From Bacillus sp. NTK034 (GTDB lineage Bacteria > Bacillota > Bacilli > Bacillales > Cytobacillaceae): DNA of 64,000 nt. Both the position numbers and the translations under genes were made by a program. The notes beneath the pieces were generated by a model. That model was not told the origin of the DNA. It ran no database searches and saw only the letters and a list, made by a program, of their open reading frames with translations. Positions 28,544 through 37,514 of this stretch are shown here, one piece after another. How positions within the stretch are numbered: the stretch's first letter is position 1; every line of letters begins with the position of its first letter. The stretch lies in NCBI RefSeq assembly GCF_017303275.1, contig NZ_JAFKOJ010000002.1, positions 806,001-870,000 on the forward strand. The letters run 5' to 3'.

Positions 28544-29812
28544 ATGAAATATAATGTAATAGTTATAGGCGGGGGGCCATCGGGATTGATGGCAGCAATT
28601 GGTGCTGCTGAACAGAAGGCAAAGGTCCTGCTGATTGACAAAGGAAACAAGCTTGGAAGAAAGCTTGCCATTTCCGGAGGAGGCCGGTGCAATGTCACAA
28701 ACAGGCTGCCAGTGGATGAAATCATTAAGCATATTCCTGGAAATGGCCGGTTTTTGTACAGCGCATTCTCCATTTTCAGCAATGAAGATATTATCCGATT
28801 CTTTGAGAATTTGGGAATTAAGCTGAAAGAGGAAGATCACGGGCGGATGTTTCCCGTTACCGACAAAGCACAATCTGTTGTTGATGCCCTGATTTCAAGG
28901 CTGAAAGAGCTGAACGTCAATATCAAAACGGACAGCCCCATTCAGGATGTTCGCTATGAAAATGGCAGGGTGAAAGCGGTAAAATTAAAAACAGGCGATG
29001 TTTATGAAGCAGACTCAGTTGTGATAGCCGTCGGAGGAAAATCAGTCCCTCATACCGGCTCAACCGGTGACGGCTATGCATGGGCGGAAAAAGCAGGCCA
29101 TACGATTACAGAGCTTTTCCCAACCGAAGTTCCGCTGACATCTTCTGAGAACTTTATTAAAGAAAAAATGCTGCAGGGACTGTCGCTCCGGAGTGTGGCA
29201 CTTAGTGTTTTAAACCCTAAAGGAAAAGCGCTCATAACTCATCGGATGGATATGATTTTTACCCATTTTGGCATTAGCGGCCCGGCCGTTTTGCGCTGCA
29301 GCCAATATGCGGTGAAAGCGATGAAGAAGTGGAATTTAAAAGAAGTAGTCATGAATTTGGACGCTATCCCGGATACAAAGGAAGAGCCTCTTTTTCAGGA
29401 AGTGTCCAAAAAGATTAAAGAAGATCCAAAGAAAAGTATTAAAAATCTCTTAAAAGGGATGCTTCCCGAAAGATATCTTTTGTTTCTTTTTGAGCAGAAC
29501 GGAATGGATCCATCCTCACAGGGAGCTGCGATTTCAAACGAAAAGATCAGAAGTTTTGTTAAAGCCTGCAAATCTTTTCAATTTAAAGTAAATGGGACGT
29601 TGCCTCTAGATAAAGCCTTTGTTACCGGCGGAGGGGTTTCCGTCAAAGAAATTGAACCGCAAACAATGGCTTCAAAATTGATGGAAGGACTTTTCTTCTG
29701 CGGAGAAATCCTGGACATCCATGGCTACACAGGCGGGTATAATATTACATCCGCACTTGTAACAGGCAGGTTAGCCGGAATAAACGCAGCAGTTTCAGCT
29801 AGAATCTTATAA
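28544..29812 (+). CDS. ytfP: HI0933-family flavoprotein YtfP
   Basis: A 422-residue NAD(P)/FAD-dependent oxidoreductase-like protein of the HI0933/BaiN family. The FAD-binding motif [14 protein letters not shown] is at residues 6-19. [10 protein letters not shown] follows near residue 47, [15 protein letters not shown] in the middle, and [16 protein letters not shown] near the end, all family hallmarks. It is soluble with an unknown substrate; BaiN relatives act on bile acids, but that cannot be carried over. It ends in its own terminator just before the convergent cse60. Confidence 0.9.
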   Translation: MKYNVIVIGGGPSGLMAAIGAAEQKAKVLLIDKGNKLGRKLAISGGGRCNVTNRLPVDEIIKHIPGNGRFLYSAFSIFSNEDIIRFFENLGIKLKEEDHGRMFPVTDKAQSVVDALISRLKELNVNIKTDSPIQDVRYENGRVKAVKLKTGDVYEADSVVIAVGGKSVPHTGSTGDGYAWAEKAGHTITELFPTEVPLTSSENFIKEKMLQGLSLRSVALSVLNPKGKALITHRMDMIFTHFGISGPAVLRCSQYAVKAMKKWNLKEVVMNLDAIPDTKEEPLFQEVSKKIKEDPKKSIKNLLKGMLPERYLLFLFEQNGMDPSSQGAAISNEKIRSFVKACKSFQFKVNGTLPLDKAFVTGGGVSVKEIEPQTMASKLMEGLFFCGEILDIHGYTGGYNITSALVTGRLAGINAAVSARIL

Positions 29813-29818
29813 ATAAAG

Positions 29819-29852
29819 ATAGAGCCTGATGCTCCTCAGAATCAGGCTCTAT
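29819..29852 (+). terminator. Terminator of ytfP
   Basis: TAGAGCCTGAT pairs with ATCAGGCTCTA. It overlaps the 3' end of cse60, so the hairpin may serve both strands. Confidence 0.7.
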
Positions 29853-30024
29853 ATATAACCATGGCAGAGAAACAATAAATTTGTTCGTCTTCATCCTCTT
29901 GCACTGCCGCAACATTATATTTTATATCCAGCAGCTTTTTTTCCTCAATCTTTTCCAGAAAATGATTCATATCCTTTTCCAGGTCTTTTTCATGTTCATG
30001 ATCAAATAACTTTACCTTTATCAC
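29842..30024 (-). CDS. cse60: Sporulation protein Cse60
   Basis: A 60-residue acidic protein matching the Cse60 family, found in B. subtilis as a SigE-dependent sporulation protein of unknown mechanism. The hallmark segments VKLFDHEHEKDLEKD and EQIYCFSAMVIYR are present. The longest frame starts at 30063. The GTG at 30024 is taken because AAGGAAG lies six bases before it and gives the standard 60-residue length. No membrane segment is seen. Confidence 0.85.
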   Translation of the reverse strand: MIKVKLFDHEHEKDLEKDMNHFLEKIEEKKLLDIKYNVAAVQEDEDEQIYCFSAMVIYRA

Positions 30025-30090
30025 AGGAAACTTCCTTTCATAGTTTTTTATCAGTCTTGTCAATTATCTGAATTTTTAAAACAAACACAT

Positions 30091-30119
30091 AAAAAAAAAC
30101 GAAGCCTTCTGCGGCTCCG
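30091..30119 (-). terminator. Terminator of the rhodanese gene
   Basis: Minus strand: CGGAGCC, loop, GGCTTCG with one G-T pair, then TTTTTTTTT. Confidence 0.75.
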
Positions 30120-30126
30120 CTCTATT

Positions 30127-30432
30127 CTATTTTGTTTCCCCCTGCCAGTTCAGCATGCCCCCTGTCATATTGCGGACTTTATATCCCTGGTCCTGCAAAT
30201 AGTGGCATACGTTTCCGCTGCGATTGCCAGAACGGCAAATAATAATGTACTCCGTATCTTTATCAAATTTATCAAGATTCTTGGGTACCGTGCCCATACG
30301 GATATGTCTCGCGCCTGGAATCATGCCGGATGCAACCTCTTCATCTTCCCTCACATCTACAAGCTCAAGCTTCTCCCCAGCTTCAAGCTTTTTCTGTAAT
30401 TCTTCTGTTGTAATCTCTTCAATACGGTCCAA
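30127..30432 (-). CDS. ytwF: Rhodanese-like domain protein
   Basis: Single rhodanese domain of about 101 residues with the catalytic cysteine in the loop IIICRSGNRSG near residue 68. It should carry a persulfide sulfur for transfer in the cytoplasm. ELVDVREDEEVASG and the C-terminal GGMLNWQGE are typical. The frame extends to a GTG at 30441, but the site AAAGGGTG overlaps it; the TTG at 30432 has proper spacing and is preferred. The match to B. subtilis YtwF is likely but not certain. Confidence 0.85.
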   Translation of the reverse strand: MDRIEEITTEELQKKLEAGEKLELVDVREDEEVASGMIPGARHIRMGTVPKNLDKFDKDTEYIIICRSGNRSGNVCHYLQDQGYKVRNMTGGMLNWQGETK

Positions 30433-30550
30433 TCCTAACACCCTTTCTGGAAAGCTTTATAAATAGCACTTAGCATTTAATAATGCTGCCACTCCTATAA
30501 TACCCTATATGGCACAAAAAATATAAATGGGAAGTTTCTATAACACAACT

Positions 30551-30587
30551 ACAAAAACCACCCCTGATCTAATAGAGGTGGTTTCAT
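30551..30587 (-). terminator. Terminator of leuS
   Basis: Minus strand: AAACCACCTC, loop, GGGGTGGTTT, then TTGTAGTTG. Confidence 0.7.
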
Positions 30588-30597
30588 CTGATCTAAC

Positions 30598-33015
30598 TTA
30601 ATTTGCAACGATATTTACAAGTTTACCTGGTACCGCGATGACTTTACGGACAGTTTTTCCGTCAATTTGTTCTTTTACTTTGTCATCGCCCATTGCGATT
30701 TGCTCCAATAGGTCTTTTTTGGCATCGGCAGGAACCATAAGCTTTGCTTTAACTTTGCCGTTGATCTGGATAACAATTTCAACTTCATCATCTGTCATTT
30801 TGGCTTCATCAAATGCAGGCCAGGCTTCATAAGCAATAGATTCACCATGCCCTAATTTTGACCAAAGCTCTTCGGACATGTGAGGAGCAATTGGTGAAAG
30901 CATTTTAACAAAGCCTTCTGCAAAGATCTTTGGAAGCACATCTGCTTTATATGCTTCATTGATGAATACCATCATTTGAGAAATAGCCGTGTTGAAACGC
31001 AGCCCTTCGTAATCCTCAGTTACTTTTTTCACCGTTTGGTGGTAAACCTTTTCAAGGCTGCTGCCTTCTTCAATGTCCTGAATTCCCGGGCTTAATTCAC
31101 CAGTCTCTTCCACAAACAATCGCCAGATGCGATCAAGGAATCTTCTTGAACCATCCAATCCATTTGTAGACCATGCGATGGAAGCTTCAAGCGGACCCAT
31201 GAACATTTCGTATAGACGAAGAGTATCAGCACCGTGGCTTTCAACAATTTCATCCGGATTAACGACATTGCCTTTTGATTTACTCATTTTCTCATTATTT
31301 TCCCCAAGAATCATACCTTGGTTAAATAGCTTTTGGAAAGGTTCCTTCGTATGGACAACTCCCACATCGTAAAGGACCTTGTGCCAGAAGCGGGCATATA
31401 GAAGATGAAGGACCGCATGTTCAGCTCCTCCGATATAAATATCAACTGGAAGCCATTCTTTCAATTTCTCAGGGTCTGCAAGAGCTTCACTGTTTTTCGG
31501 ATCAATATAGCGAAGATAGTACCAGCAGCTGCCTGCCCATTGCGGCATTGTGTTTGTTTCCCTGCGGCCTTTTTTGCCTGTTTCAGGATCCACAACATTA
31601 ACCCACTCATCAATGTTGGCTAATGGTGACTCTCCAGTGCCGGATGGTTTGATTTCCGTAGTTTTTGGAAGCACTAATGGCAGCTGATCTTCAGGCACGG
31701 CAGTCATTGTGCCATCTTCCCAGTGGATTACTGGAATCGGTTCGCCCCAATAGCGCTGGCGGCTGAATAGCCAGTCACGAAGACGATAAGTAATCTTCTT
31801 AGTGCCAATGCCTTTTTCTTCAAGCCATGTGATCATTTTCTCAATTGCTTCCTCTTTGTTTAAACCATTAAGGAAACCTGAGTTCACATGCTCGCCGTCG
31901 CCAGTGTATGCTTCTTTTTCAACATCTCCGCCGGCAACAACTTCTATAATAGGAAGATCAAATTGCTTGGCGAACTCATAGTCCCGCTCGTCATGAGCTG
32001 GAACCGCCATGATGGCCCCAGTTCCATAGCTGACTAATACATAATCTGCAATCCAGATTGGCATTTTTTCGCCATTGGCAGGGTTAATCGCATAAGCACC
32101 AGTGAAGACACCTGTTTTTTCTTTAGCAAGATCTGTCCGCTCTAGGTCGCTCTTGCTCTTTACTTTGTCAATGTAAGCCTGAACTGCCTCGCGCTGCCCT
32201 TCTGTTGTGATTTTATCAACAAGCGCATGTTCCGGAGCAAGAACAGCATATGTTGCACCATATAATGTGTCAGGGCGTGTTGTGAAAACAGTGAACGTGC
32301 CATCATGGCCTTCAATATTGAATGTTACTTCTGCTCCTTCCGAACGGCCGATCCAGTTTCGCTGCATATCCTTTAGGCTCTCTGGCCAATCCAGTAAATC
32401 AAGATCTTCAAGCAGGCGATCCGCATAAGCTGTAATTTTAAGCATCCACTGTCTCATTGGACGTCGTTCTACCGGATGGCCTCCGCGTTCACTTTTTCCG
32501 TCAATGACCTCTTCATTAGCAAGCACTGTTCCAAGTGCGGGACACCAGTTAACAGCTACTTCATCGATATATGCAAGCCCTTTTTCATAAAGCTTTAAGA
32601 ATATCCACTGAGTCCATTTATAGTATTCAGGGTCTGTTGTGTTTACTTCACGATCCCAGTCATATGAAAAGCCTAACGCCTTTATCTGGCGGCGGAAGGT
32701 GTTGATATTCTGTTCTGTGAATTCAGCAGGATCGTTTCCTGTATCAAGGGCGTATTGCTCGGCAGGCAAACCAAATGCATCCCAGCCCATTGGGTGAAGG
32801 ACATTATAGCCCTGCATGCGCTTCATGCGGGAAAGGATGTCTGTTGCCGTATATCCTTCCGGGTGCCCGACATGAAGTCCTGCGCCTGAAGGGTAAGGGA
32901 ACATATCAAGTGCATAAAATTTGCGCTTGCCTTTATCTTCAGTTGTTTTGAAAGTTTTATTTTCTTCCCAGTAGCCTTGCCACTTTTTTTCAATCTCCTG
33001 ATGATTGAAACTCAT
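30598..33015 (-). CDS. leuS: Leucyl-tRNA synthetase
   Basis: Class I aminoacyl-tRNA synthetase of 805 residues that charges tRNA-Leu. The HIGH-type motif is [12 protein letters not shown] near residue 48, the KMSKS motif is [11 protein letters not shown] near residue 575, and the CP1 editing domain lies between ([12 protein letters not shown]). [17 protein letters not shown] and the Leu-specific C-terminal domain are present. The length is normal for Bacillus. The start follows TAGGAGGAAAC. Expression is controlled by the T-box leader at 33168-33412. Confidence 0.98.
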   Translation of the reverse strand: MSFNHQEIEKKWQGYWEENKTFKTTEDKGKRKFYALDMFPYPSGAGLHVGHPEGYTATDILSRMKRMQGYNVLHPMGWDAFGLPAEQYALDTGNDPAEFTEQNINTFRRQIKALGFSYDWDREVNTTDPEYYKWTQWIFLKLYEKGLAYIDEVAVNWCPALGTVLANEEVIDGKSERGGHPVERRPMRQWMLKITAYADRLLEDLDLLDWPESLKDMQRNWIGRSEGAEVTFNIEGHDGTFTVFTTRPDTLYGATYAVLAPEHALVDKITTEGQREAVQAYIDKVKSKSDLERTDLAKEKTGVFTGAYAINPANGEKMPIWIADYVLVSYGTGAIMAVPAHDERDYEFAKQFDLPIIEVVAGGDVEKEAYTGDGEHVNSGFLNGLNKEEAIEKMITWLEEKGIGTKKITYRLRDWLFSRQRYWGEPIPVIHWEDGTMTAVPEDQLPLVLPKTTEIKPSGTGESPLANIDEWVNVVDPETGKKGRRETNTMPQWAGSCWYYLRYIDPKNSEALADPEKLKEWLPVDIYIGGAEHAVLHLLYARFWHKVLYDVGVVHTKEPFQKLFNQGMILGENNEKMSKSKGNVVNPDEIVESHGADTLRLYEMFMGPLEASIAWSTNGLDGSRRFLDRIWRLFVEETGELSPGIQDIEEGSSLEKVYHQTVKKVTEDYEGLRFNTAISQMMVFINEAYKADVLPKIFAEGFVKMLSPIAPHMSEELWSKLGHGESIAYEAWPAFDEAKMTDDEVEIVIQINGKVKAKLMVPADAKKDLLEQIAMGDDKVKEQIDGKTVRKVIAVPGKLVNIVAN

Positions 33016-33087
33016 TTTTGTTTCCTCCTATTAATGAAAATAAAATCAGGCTCTCTTCTTATAAAACATTGTTTGGCTTATGAATAA

Positions 33088-33118
33088 TGCCCGTTGATTT
33101 CCGCTGCAATCAACTCAG
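33088..33118. repeat. Collapsed copy of the second repeat family
   Basis: TGCCCGTTGATTTCCGCTGC is followed at once by AATCAACTCAG. Both ends of the 17235-17349 repeat are joined with its middle missing. It lies between the T-box terminator and the leuS start. Confidence 0.6.
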
Positions 33119-33167
33119 ATAGTTAAACTTAGTCTGTAAGCAACAAACTTTACGAGACAGCCTAAAA

Positions 33168-33412
33168 AAATAAAAAACCTCTCATCCCAAAAAAGGGACG
33201 AGAGGATTATGTATAAATCTCCCGCGGTACCACCCACATTAGTGAACATGTCACTCGCTTCATTCATCCTTAACGCGGAAAACGGCAAGCATTACTGGTA
33301 CTTCACACTTGCTGCTCAAAGGCGAGTTCATGATGTGCCCGGCTGACTTGCACCTTCCGTCAACTCTCTAAAACGGGCTGCTGCACCACTACTGCTCCTT
33401 ATCTAAGCATTT
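33168..33412 (-). ncRNA. T-box riboswitch (leucine) controlling leuS
   Basis: The minus strand carries the invariant T-box segment GTGGGTGGTACCGCGG (33221-33238), an antiterminator region, and a terminator (CCTCTCGTCCC with GGGATGAGAGG then a T run, 33168-33206). Upstream, the Stem I specifier region reads GAACTCGCC, where CTC at 33324-33326 is a leucine codon and fits leuS downstream. Uncharged tRNA-Leu would pair and prevent termination. A -10-like TATACT is just upstream of 33412. Confidence 0.93.
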
Positions 33413-33440
33413 TAGTATAAGAATATGACTATTGTAATAA

Positions 33441-33482
33441 ATTTCCCGCCAGGATGCAAGTAGGCTTATCCTGACAGGAATT
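33441..33482 (-). terminator. Possible terminator of the hydroxybutyrate dehydrogenase gene
   Basis: Minus strand: TTCCTGTCAGGAT pairs with ATCCTGGCGGGAA through two G-T pairs, then ATTTATT. The gene ends at 33526. Confidence 0.5.
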
Positions 33483-33525
33483 TAATATCTAGAATATGCA
33501 ATGCTTTTCGAAAATGTGCCAGTAA

Positions 33526-34302
33526 CTACTGAACAGTATATCCTCCATCAATAACTGCCGCCTGGCCAGTAATTCCTTTAGCTCCGTCACCGGCCAAAAA
33601 AATAGCATAATCTGCAATCTCTTCTACCGTCAGCAGCCTCTTTTGCGGCACTAAGGGATAAATAACTTCTTCCAGCGCTTTTTCAATAGGTACATTTCTT
33701 GTTATAGCAAGATCATTCAGCTGATTTCTTACGAGTGGTGTATCTACATAGCCCGGGCAAATGGCATTAACCGTGATGCCATCTTCAGCAGCCTCCAATG
33801 CTGCAACTTTAGTAAGGCCTATAACACCATGCTTGGCACTGTTATATGCCGCTTTCCCTGCAAATCCAACAAGACCGTTAATGGATGCCATGTTCAGGAT
33901 ACGGCCGGACTTTTGTTGTTTCATGACGGGCATGACATGTTTAATGGCCATGAACGGTGCAGTCAGCATCACTTTGATCAGAAACTCGAATTTCTCAGTA
34001 GGAAAATCTTCAATAAAGGAAACATGCTGCAGCCCTGCATTGTTAATGAGCACATCCAAAGAACCAAATTGGCTGACGGTTTCATTGATGGCCGCTTGTA
34101 TATCAGACTCTGAGGTCACATCACACTTTAGCCCAAGCGCTTCAAAACCTTCATCCTGCAAATTTTCCGCAGCTTTTTTCACGGCATCTTCCTGAATATC
34201 TGTCAAAACAATTTTCGAGCCGTGCTCGGCAAATCTCTTGCCAATTTCATAGCCAATTCCCTGCGCTGCACCAGTTATAAAAACTACTTTGTTTTGTACC
34301 AT
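33526..34302 (-). CDS. 3-hydroxybutyrate dehydrogenase (short-chain dehydrogenase)
   Basis: A 258-residue short-chain dehydrogenase that oxidises (R)-3-hydroxybutyrate to acetoacetate with NAD. The cofactor motif is GAAQGIGYEIG near residue 11, with catalytic YNSAKHG and Ser in MASINGLVG. The loop INNAGLQHVSFIEDFP and PGYVDTPLVRNQL match 3-hydroxybutyrate dehydrogenases more closely than general SDRs. It follows the GntP-like permease, separated by 58 bases containing a hairpin, and belongs to the sigma-54 module. The substrate is inferred from these signatures and context. Confidence 0.85.
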   Translation of the reverse strand: MVQNKVVFITGAAQGIGYEIGKRFAEHGSKIVLTDIQEDAVKKAAENLQDEGFEALGLKCDVTSESDIQAAINETVSQFGSLDVLINNAGLQHVSFIEDFPTEKFEFLIKVMLTAPFMAIKHVMPVMKQQKSGRILNMASINGLVGFAGKAAYNSAKHGVIGLTKVAALEAAEDGITVNAICPGYVDTPLVRNQLNDLAITRNVPIEKALEEVIYPLVPQKRLLTVEEIADYAIFLAGDGAKGITGQAAVIDGGYTVQ

Positions 34303-34319
34303 GAATAAGCTCCTTTCAA

Positions 34320-34357
34320 AAACAAAGCCGGGGCTCTATTTTATGAGCCCCTGCCGA
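34320..34357 (-). terminator. Intercistronic hairpin between permease and dehydrogenase
   Basis: Minus strand: CGGCAGGGGCTC pairs with GAGCCCCGGC, followed by TTTGTTTTTG. It may lower dehydrogenase expression or act as a processing site. Confidence 0.65.
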
Positions 34358-34360
34358 AAT

Positions 34361-35680
34361 TTAGATTCCTAGTCCGAGTGAGAATAATACAATCGCAAGT
34401 GCTAAACCAATCAGCGGAACGATTACTGTAACAGCCGCTACCGCTCCATATGCAGCCTGGTGAGATTCCCCGCAGATTGCCCTTACAGTGGTAACGACAT
34501 AGCCATTATGCGGCAAAGAGTCCAGGGCACCAGATGAAATGGCAACCGTTCTGTGCAGGGCTTCTGCATTGACGCCCATGTCCATATAATGCGGGGCCAG
34601 AATAGGCAATGCGATGGCCTGCCCGCCTGAAGCTGAACCGGTCATGCCGGCTATAACACTTACTGCTATGGCACCGCCTATCAGCGGGCTTCCAGGAATG
34701 CTTGTCATCCAATCTACTGCTGTGGCAAATGCAGGCACCGCCTTTGCCACGCCGCCAAATCCGACAACAGCAGCCGTATTCCCTATAGCAATCAATGCAC
34801 CTAATGTTCCATCAGACACAGCATTCCAGAAATTTGTGAAATACTTCCTGTTCAATAGATATGTGGCAATAACTCCGCCCAGTAATGCAAGAATAAGTGC
34901 AGATTGTGCAAGAGAGTCATGGAATACGAATGAGATAATTAAAACGACAGCCAATGGGAGAACCCCCATAAAAGGGTGCGGTAATTCTTTATTTTCAGTC
35001 ACAGGATCCTGCTTGCGGGATTCAAAGGTTTCTCCTTTGTTTACAGCCTTTGTGATCATTCGTTTCAGCCACCAGTAGCCAAAAATCATCATGAACACAG
35101 CGACAATTAAGCTGACTTCCCAGCCTGCATATGGAGTCGTTCCAAGAAATTCAATCGGAATCCAGTTTTGAATTTCAGGTGAACCCGCAGAAGTCATCGT
35201 AAAGGTTACAGATCCAAAGGCAAGTGCTGCAGGGATGAACCTTCTTGGCAGGTTTGCCTGTTTAAATAAACTTAATGCCATTGGATATACAGAGAACGCA
35301 ACAACGAATAAACTGACACCGCCATATGTTAATATGGCACAGGAAGCGACAATGGCAAGAACGGCATATTTCATTCCTAACTTATCCACTACCATTTTGG
35401 ATACACTGTCGGCCGCACCGCTGTCTTCCATTACCTTCCCAAAAATTGCACCCAATAGGAACATTAGGTACCATGATGTAACAAACCCTGAAAAGCCGGA
35501 CATATAGTTCCCGACCAAATTGGCCTCTCCTTCACCTGCAAGCTGCGGAAACAATGGCATGCCGCTAAAAAGAGCTACAAACAAGGCAGATAACGGCCCG
35601 ACAACCAGCAGGTTCATTCCCCGCATAGTCAGGTAAATCAGCAGGGCAAGCCCGCCTATTAATCCAATCATACTTAGCAT
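34361..35680 (-). CDS. GntP-family permease, probable 3-hydroxybutyrate transporter
   Basis: A 439-residue membrane protein with about 12 to 14 hydrophobic segments, of the GntP/gluconate:H+ symporter superfamily. The N-terminus LIGGLALLIYLTMRGMNLL and GMTGSASGGQAIALPILAPHY fit. Many GntP homologues transport gluconate, but this one is followed by 3-hydroxybutyrate dehydrogenase and controlled by a sigma-54 promoter, so uptake of 3-hydroxybutyrate or a related hydroxy acid is likely. Related B. subtilis genes are yxjC and yxjF. The start follows AAAGGGGGAAATGAA. A cre site lies 54 bases upstream. Confidence 0.85.
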   Translation of the reverse strand: MLSMIGLIGGLALLIYLTMRGMNLLVVGPLSALFVALFSGMPLFPQLAGEGEANLVGNYMSGFSGFVTSWYLMFLLGAIFGKVMEDSGAADSVSKMVVDKLGMKYAVLAIVASCAILTYGGVSLFVVAFSVYPMALSLFKQANLPRRFIPAALAFGSVTFTMTSAGSPEIQNWIPIEFLGTTPYAGWEVSLIVAVFMMIFGYWWLKRMITKAVNKGETFESRKQDPVTENKELPHPFMGVLPLAVVLIISFVFHDSLAQSALILALLGGVIATYLLNRKYFTNFWNAVSDGTLGALIAIGNTAAVVGFGGVAKAVPAFATAVDWMTSIPGSPLIGGAIAVSVIAGMTGSASGGQAIALPILAPHYMDMGVNAEALHRTVAISSGALDSLPHNGYVVTTVRAICGESHQAAYGAVAAVTVIVPLIGLALAIVLFSLGLGI

Positions 35681-35733
35681 TTCATTTCCCCCTTTGTTTT
35701 AAAAATAAGAAAAACCTTGTCATCCCCCTTTTT

Positions 35734-35747
35734 TGAAAACGTTTGCA
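35734..35747. promoter_or_regulatory. cre site (CcpA) downstream of the sigma-54 promoter
   Basis: TGAAAACGTTTGCA matches the consensus TGWAARCGYTWNCW at all 14 positions. It lies 35 bases past the -12 element and before the permease gene, so bound CcpA could block transcription when preferred carbon is present. Confidence 0.75.
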
Positions 35748-35781
35748 AAAAAACAGATAAATAACTTGCTGAGAAATTATA

Positions 35782-35799
35782 ATGCAAGAGGCGTGCCAA
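35782..35799 (-). promoter_or_regulatory. Sigma-54 (-24/-12) promoter
   Basis: The minus strand reads TTGGCACGCCTCTTGCAT, essentially identical to TTGGCAC-N5-TTGCW. It points at the permease and dehydrogenase genes, and the neighbouring gene encodes a sigma-54 activator. Confidence 0.92.
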
Positions 35800-35848
35800 C
35801 ATGAGCCTGCTTGTATGTAAAGGGAATGGTGAACAATAAATGAAACAT

Positions 35849-35868
35849 TATTCCAGAATTCTGGAATA
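35849..35868. promoter_or_regulatory. Perfect palindrome, candidate activator site 1
   Basis: TATTCCAGAATTCTGGAATA is a perfect 20-bp palindrome about 50 bases upstream of the -24 element. It shares TCCAGAA with the palindrome at 35959. Confidence 0.55.
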
Positions 35869-35958
35869 CACAGGGAACAAGTCCATTTATATAATAGACT
35901 AGTTTTCTGATAATTCGGTCTAAGAGTAGGGCTGAAAGTACACAAAATTACTAGAATG

Positions 35959-36006
35959 CAAACAGTCCAGAAATCCGGAACGTATTCCGGATTTCTGGAC
36001 TGTTTG
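35959..36006. promoter_or_regulatory. Long palindrome, candidate activator site 2 and possible terminator
   Basis: Two 22-base arms (35959-35980 and 35985-36006) are perfect complements around CGTA. Each arm has TCCAGAAATCCGGAA. It lies about 160 bases upstream of the -24 element and three bases after the activator gene. The T-tract on either side is weak, so a protein-binding role is as likely as termination. Confidence 0.55.
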
Positions 36007-36009
36007 TAT

Positions 36010-37371
36010 TTATTCAATTCCATATTTCTTTAGCTTTTCATACATAGAAGATTTACTGATTCCCAGAGCCTTTGCAGCTTCTATTCGGTCATGGTTATAT
36101 TTGGTCAAACTTTGTGTCAATATCCGCTTTTCTGTTTCTTCCAGAATATCCTTCAAGTTCTTTTTTCCAACGGGATAAACGGCTGATTCTTTCATATAAT
36201 CCGGCAATGATTCTGTAGTGATACTTTCATTGTTTGTTAAATGAATGGATGCCTCTATTACATTTTCAAGCTCTCTAATATTGCCGGGCCAGCTATATTG
36301 ATGAAACTTTTCTATTACCTCATCTTCAATTGCACTTATTCTCTTTCCCGATTTTTTCGTTATTTTTTTGATAAAGCTATCGATTAAGAGTGATAAATCT
36401 TCCATCCTGTCGCGCAAAGATGGTACCATAAACGGCACCACATTAATCCGATAGAATAAATCCTCCCTAAAGCGCTTTTCTTCCATCATTTTTTCGAGCG
36501 GTCTGTTAGTTGCAGCAATAATCCGGACATCTACTTTAACCGAAGAAGTCGAACCCACGCTTTCAATCTCGCCTTCCTGCAGGGCACGCAATAACTTAAC
36601 CTGCATATTTAGCGGCATATCTCCGATTTCATCCAAAAATAAGGTCCCTCCATCAGCAAGCTGGAATTTCCCCTTTTTGCCTCCTTTTTTCGCACCTGTA
36701 AAAGCTCCTTCTTCATAGCCAAACAGTTCAGACTCAAGCAGATGTTCAGGTATGGCTCCGCAGTTAATTTTTACAAACGGCTGATGGCTCCTGTTGCTGA
36801 GCTGATGAATGCTATGGGCAAATAGTTCTTTTCCAGTCCCGCTTTCTCCGCGGATTAAAACGGAAATATCACTGGCTGCCACCATTTTCACCTTTTCTTT
36901 AAGGCTATGAATCTGGCTCGAGTTTCCCAGTATATCATCAAGGCTGTATTTTACACTGGGATCAATTTCCTGGATATAGCTCTGGATTTTTGTCAGCATG
37001 CTCTTTACATGGCTGTTCATCTGCATCCATTCTTTTGTATCCCTAAAAAAGACTGTCCCGAAAGCGCCAATTACTTCGCCACCAGAAAAAATAGGAATGC
37101 GGTTTGCTATCATATAGTTGCCTCTTATATATTGCAGGTCTGCAATTTCTTCCTTGCCTGATTCAGCCACTATATGCATTCGTGAGTTTTCAATAACCCC
37201 GGACACATGCTTTCCCAGAACCTGTTCCCTCTCCACTTCCAGAAAGTCACAATAGTTTTTATTGATGTAAATGATCGTTCCTTCTTTATTCACAACTACC
37301 AGCCATCCAAAGGCGTTCTCAACAATGGTTTCAACAATTTCCACAGGCAAATCGAATAAAGCACTTTTCAT
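36010..37371 (-). CDS. Sigma-54-dependent transcriptional activator (PAS-AAA+-Fis)
   Basis: A 453-residue bacterial enhancer-binding protein. An N-terminal PAS-like domain (residues ~10-110) senses a signal. The AAA+ domain has Walker A GESGTGKE (175-182), the sigma-54 contact loop GAFTGA (222-227), Walker B GGTLFLDEIG (241-250) and the sensor region YSWPGNIRELEN. A C-terminal Fis-type HTH spans 425-450. It needs ATP to open sigma-54 promoters, and the one next door at 35782 is its obvious target. It reads toward the permease operon but is separated from it by the regulatory region. The ligand is unknown; 3-hydroxybutyrate is a guess. Confidence 0.93.
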   Translation of the reverse strand: MKSALFDLPVEIVETIVENAFGWLVVVNKEGTIIYINKNYCDFLEVEREQVLGKHVSGVIENSRMHIVAESGKEEIADLQYIRGNYMIANRIPIFSGGEVIGAFGTVFFRDTKEWMQMNSHVKSMLTKIQSYIQEIDPSVKYSLDDILGNSSQIHSLKEKVKMVAASDISVLIRGESGTGKELFAHSIHQLSNRSHQPFVKINCGAIPEHLLESELFGYEEGAFTGAKKGGKKGKFQLADGGTLFLDEIGDMPLNMQVKLLRALQEGEIESVGSTSSVKVDVRIIAATNRPLEKMMEEKRFREDLFYRINVVPFMVPSLRDRMEDLSLLIDSFIKKITKKSGKRISAIEDEVIEKFHQYSWPGNIRELENVIEASIHLTNNESITTESLPDYMKESAVYPVGKKNLKDILEETEKRILTQSLTKYNHDRIEAAKALGISKSSMYEKLKKYGIE

Positions 37372-37514
37372 TTGAATCCCCTCATTTAGGAAAATCTACT
37401 ATTATGATCACTATTTTATCATATTTTTCTGAAAACAAATTCACTTCAATGGGTATTCTTATTGCTTTTACTGCCCATAACATTAGTAATCAGCAGACAG
37501 GGGAGGTGTTTCAG

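Noticed and set aside
35682-36023. A 113-residue minus-strand ORF over the sigma-54 promoter region
   Set aside because: It covers the promoter, cre and palindromes, has no ribosome binding site, and reads as random sequence.
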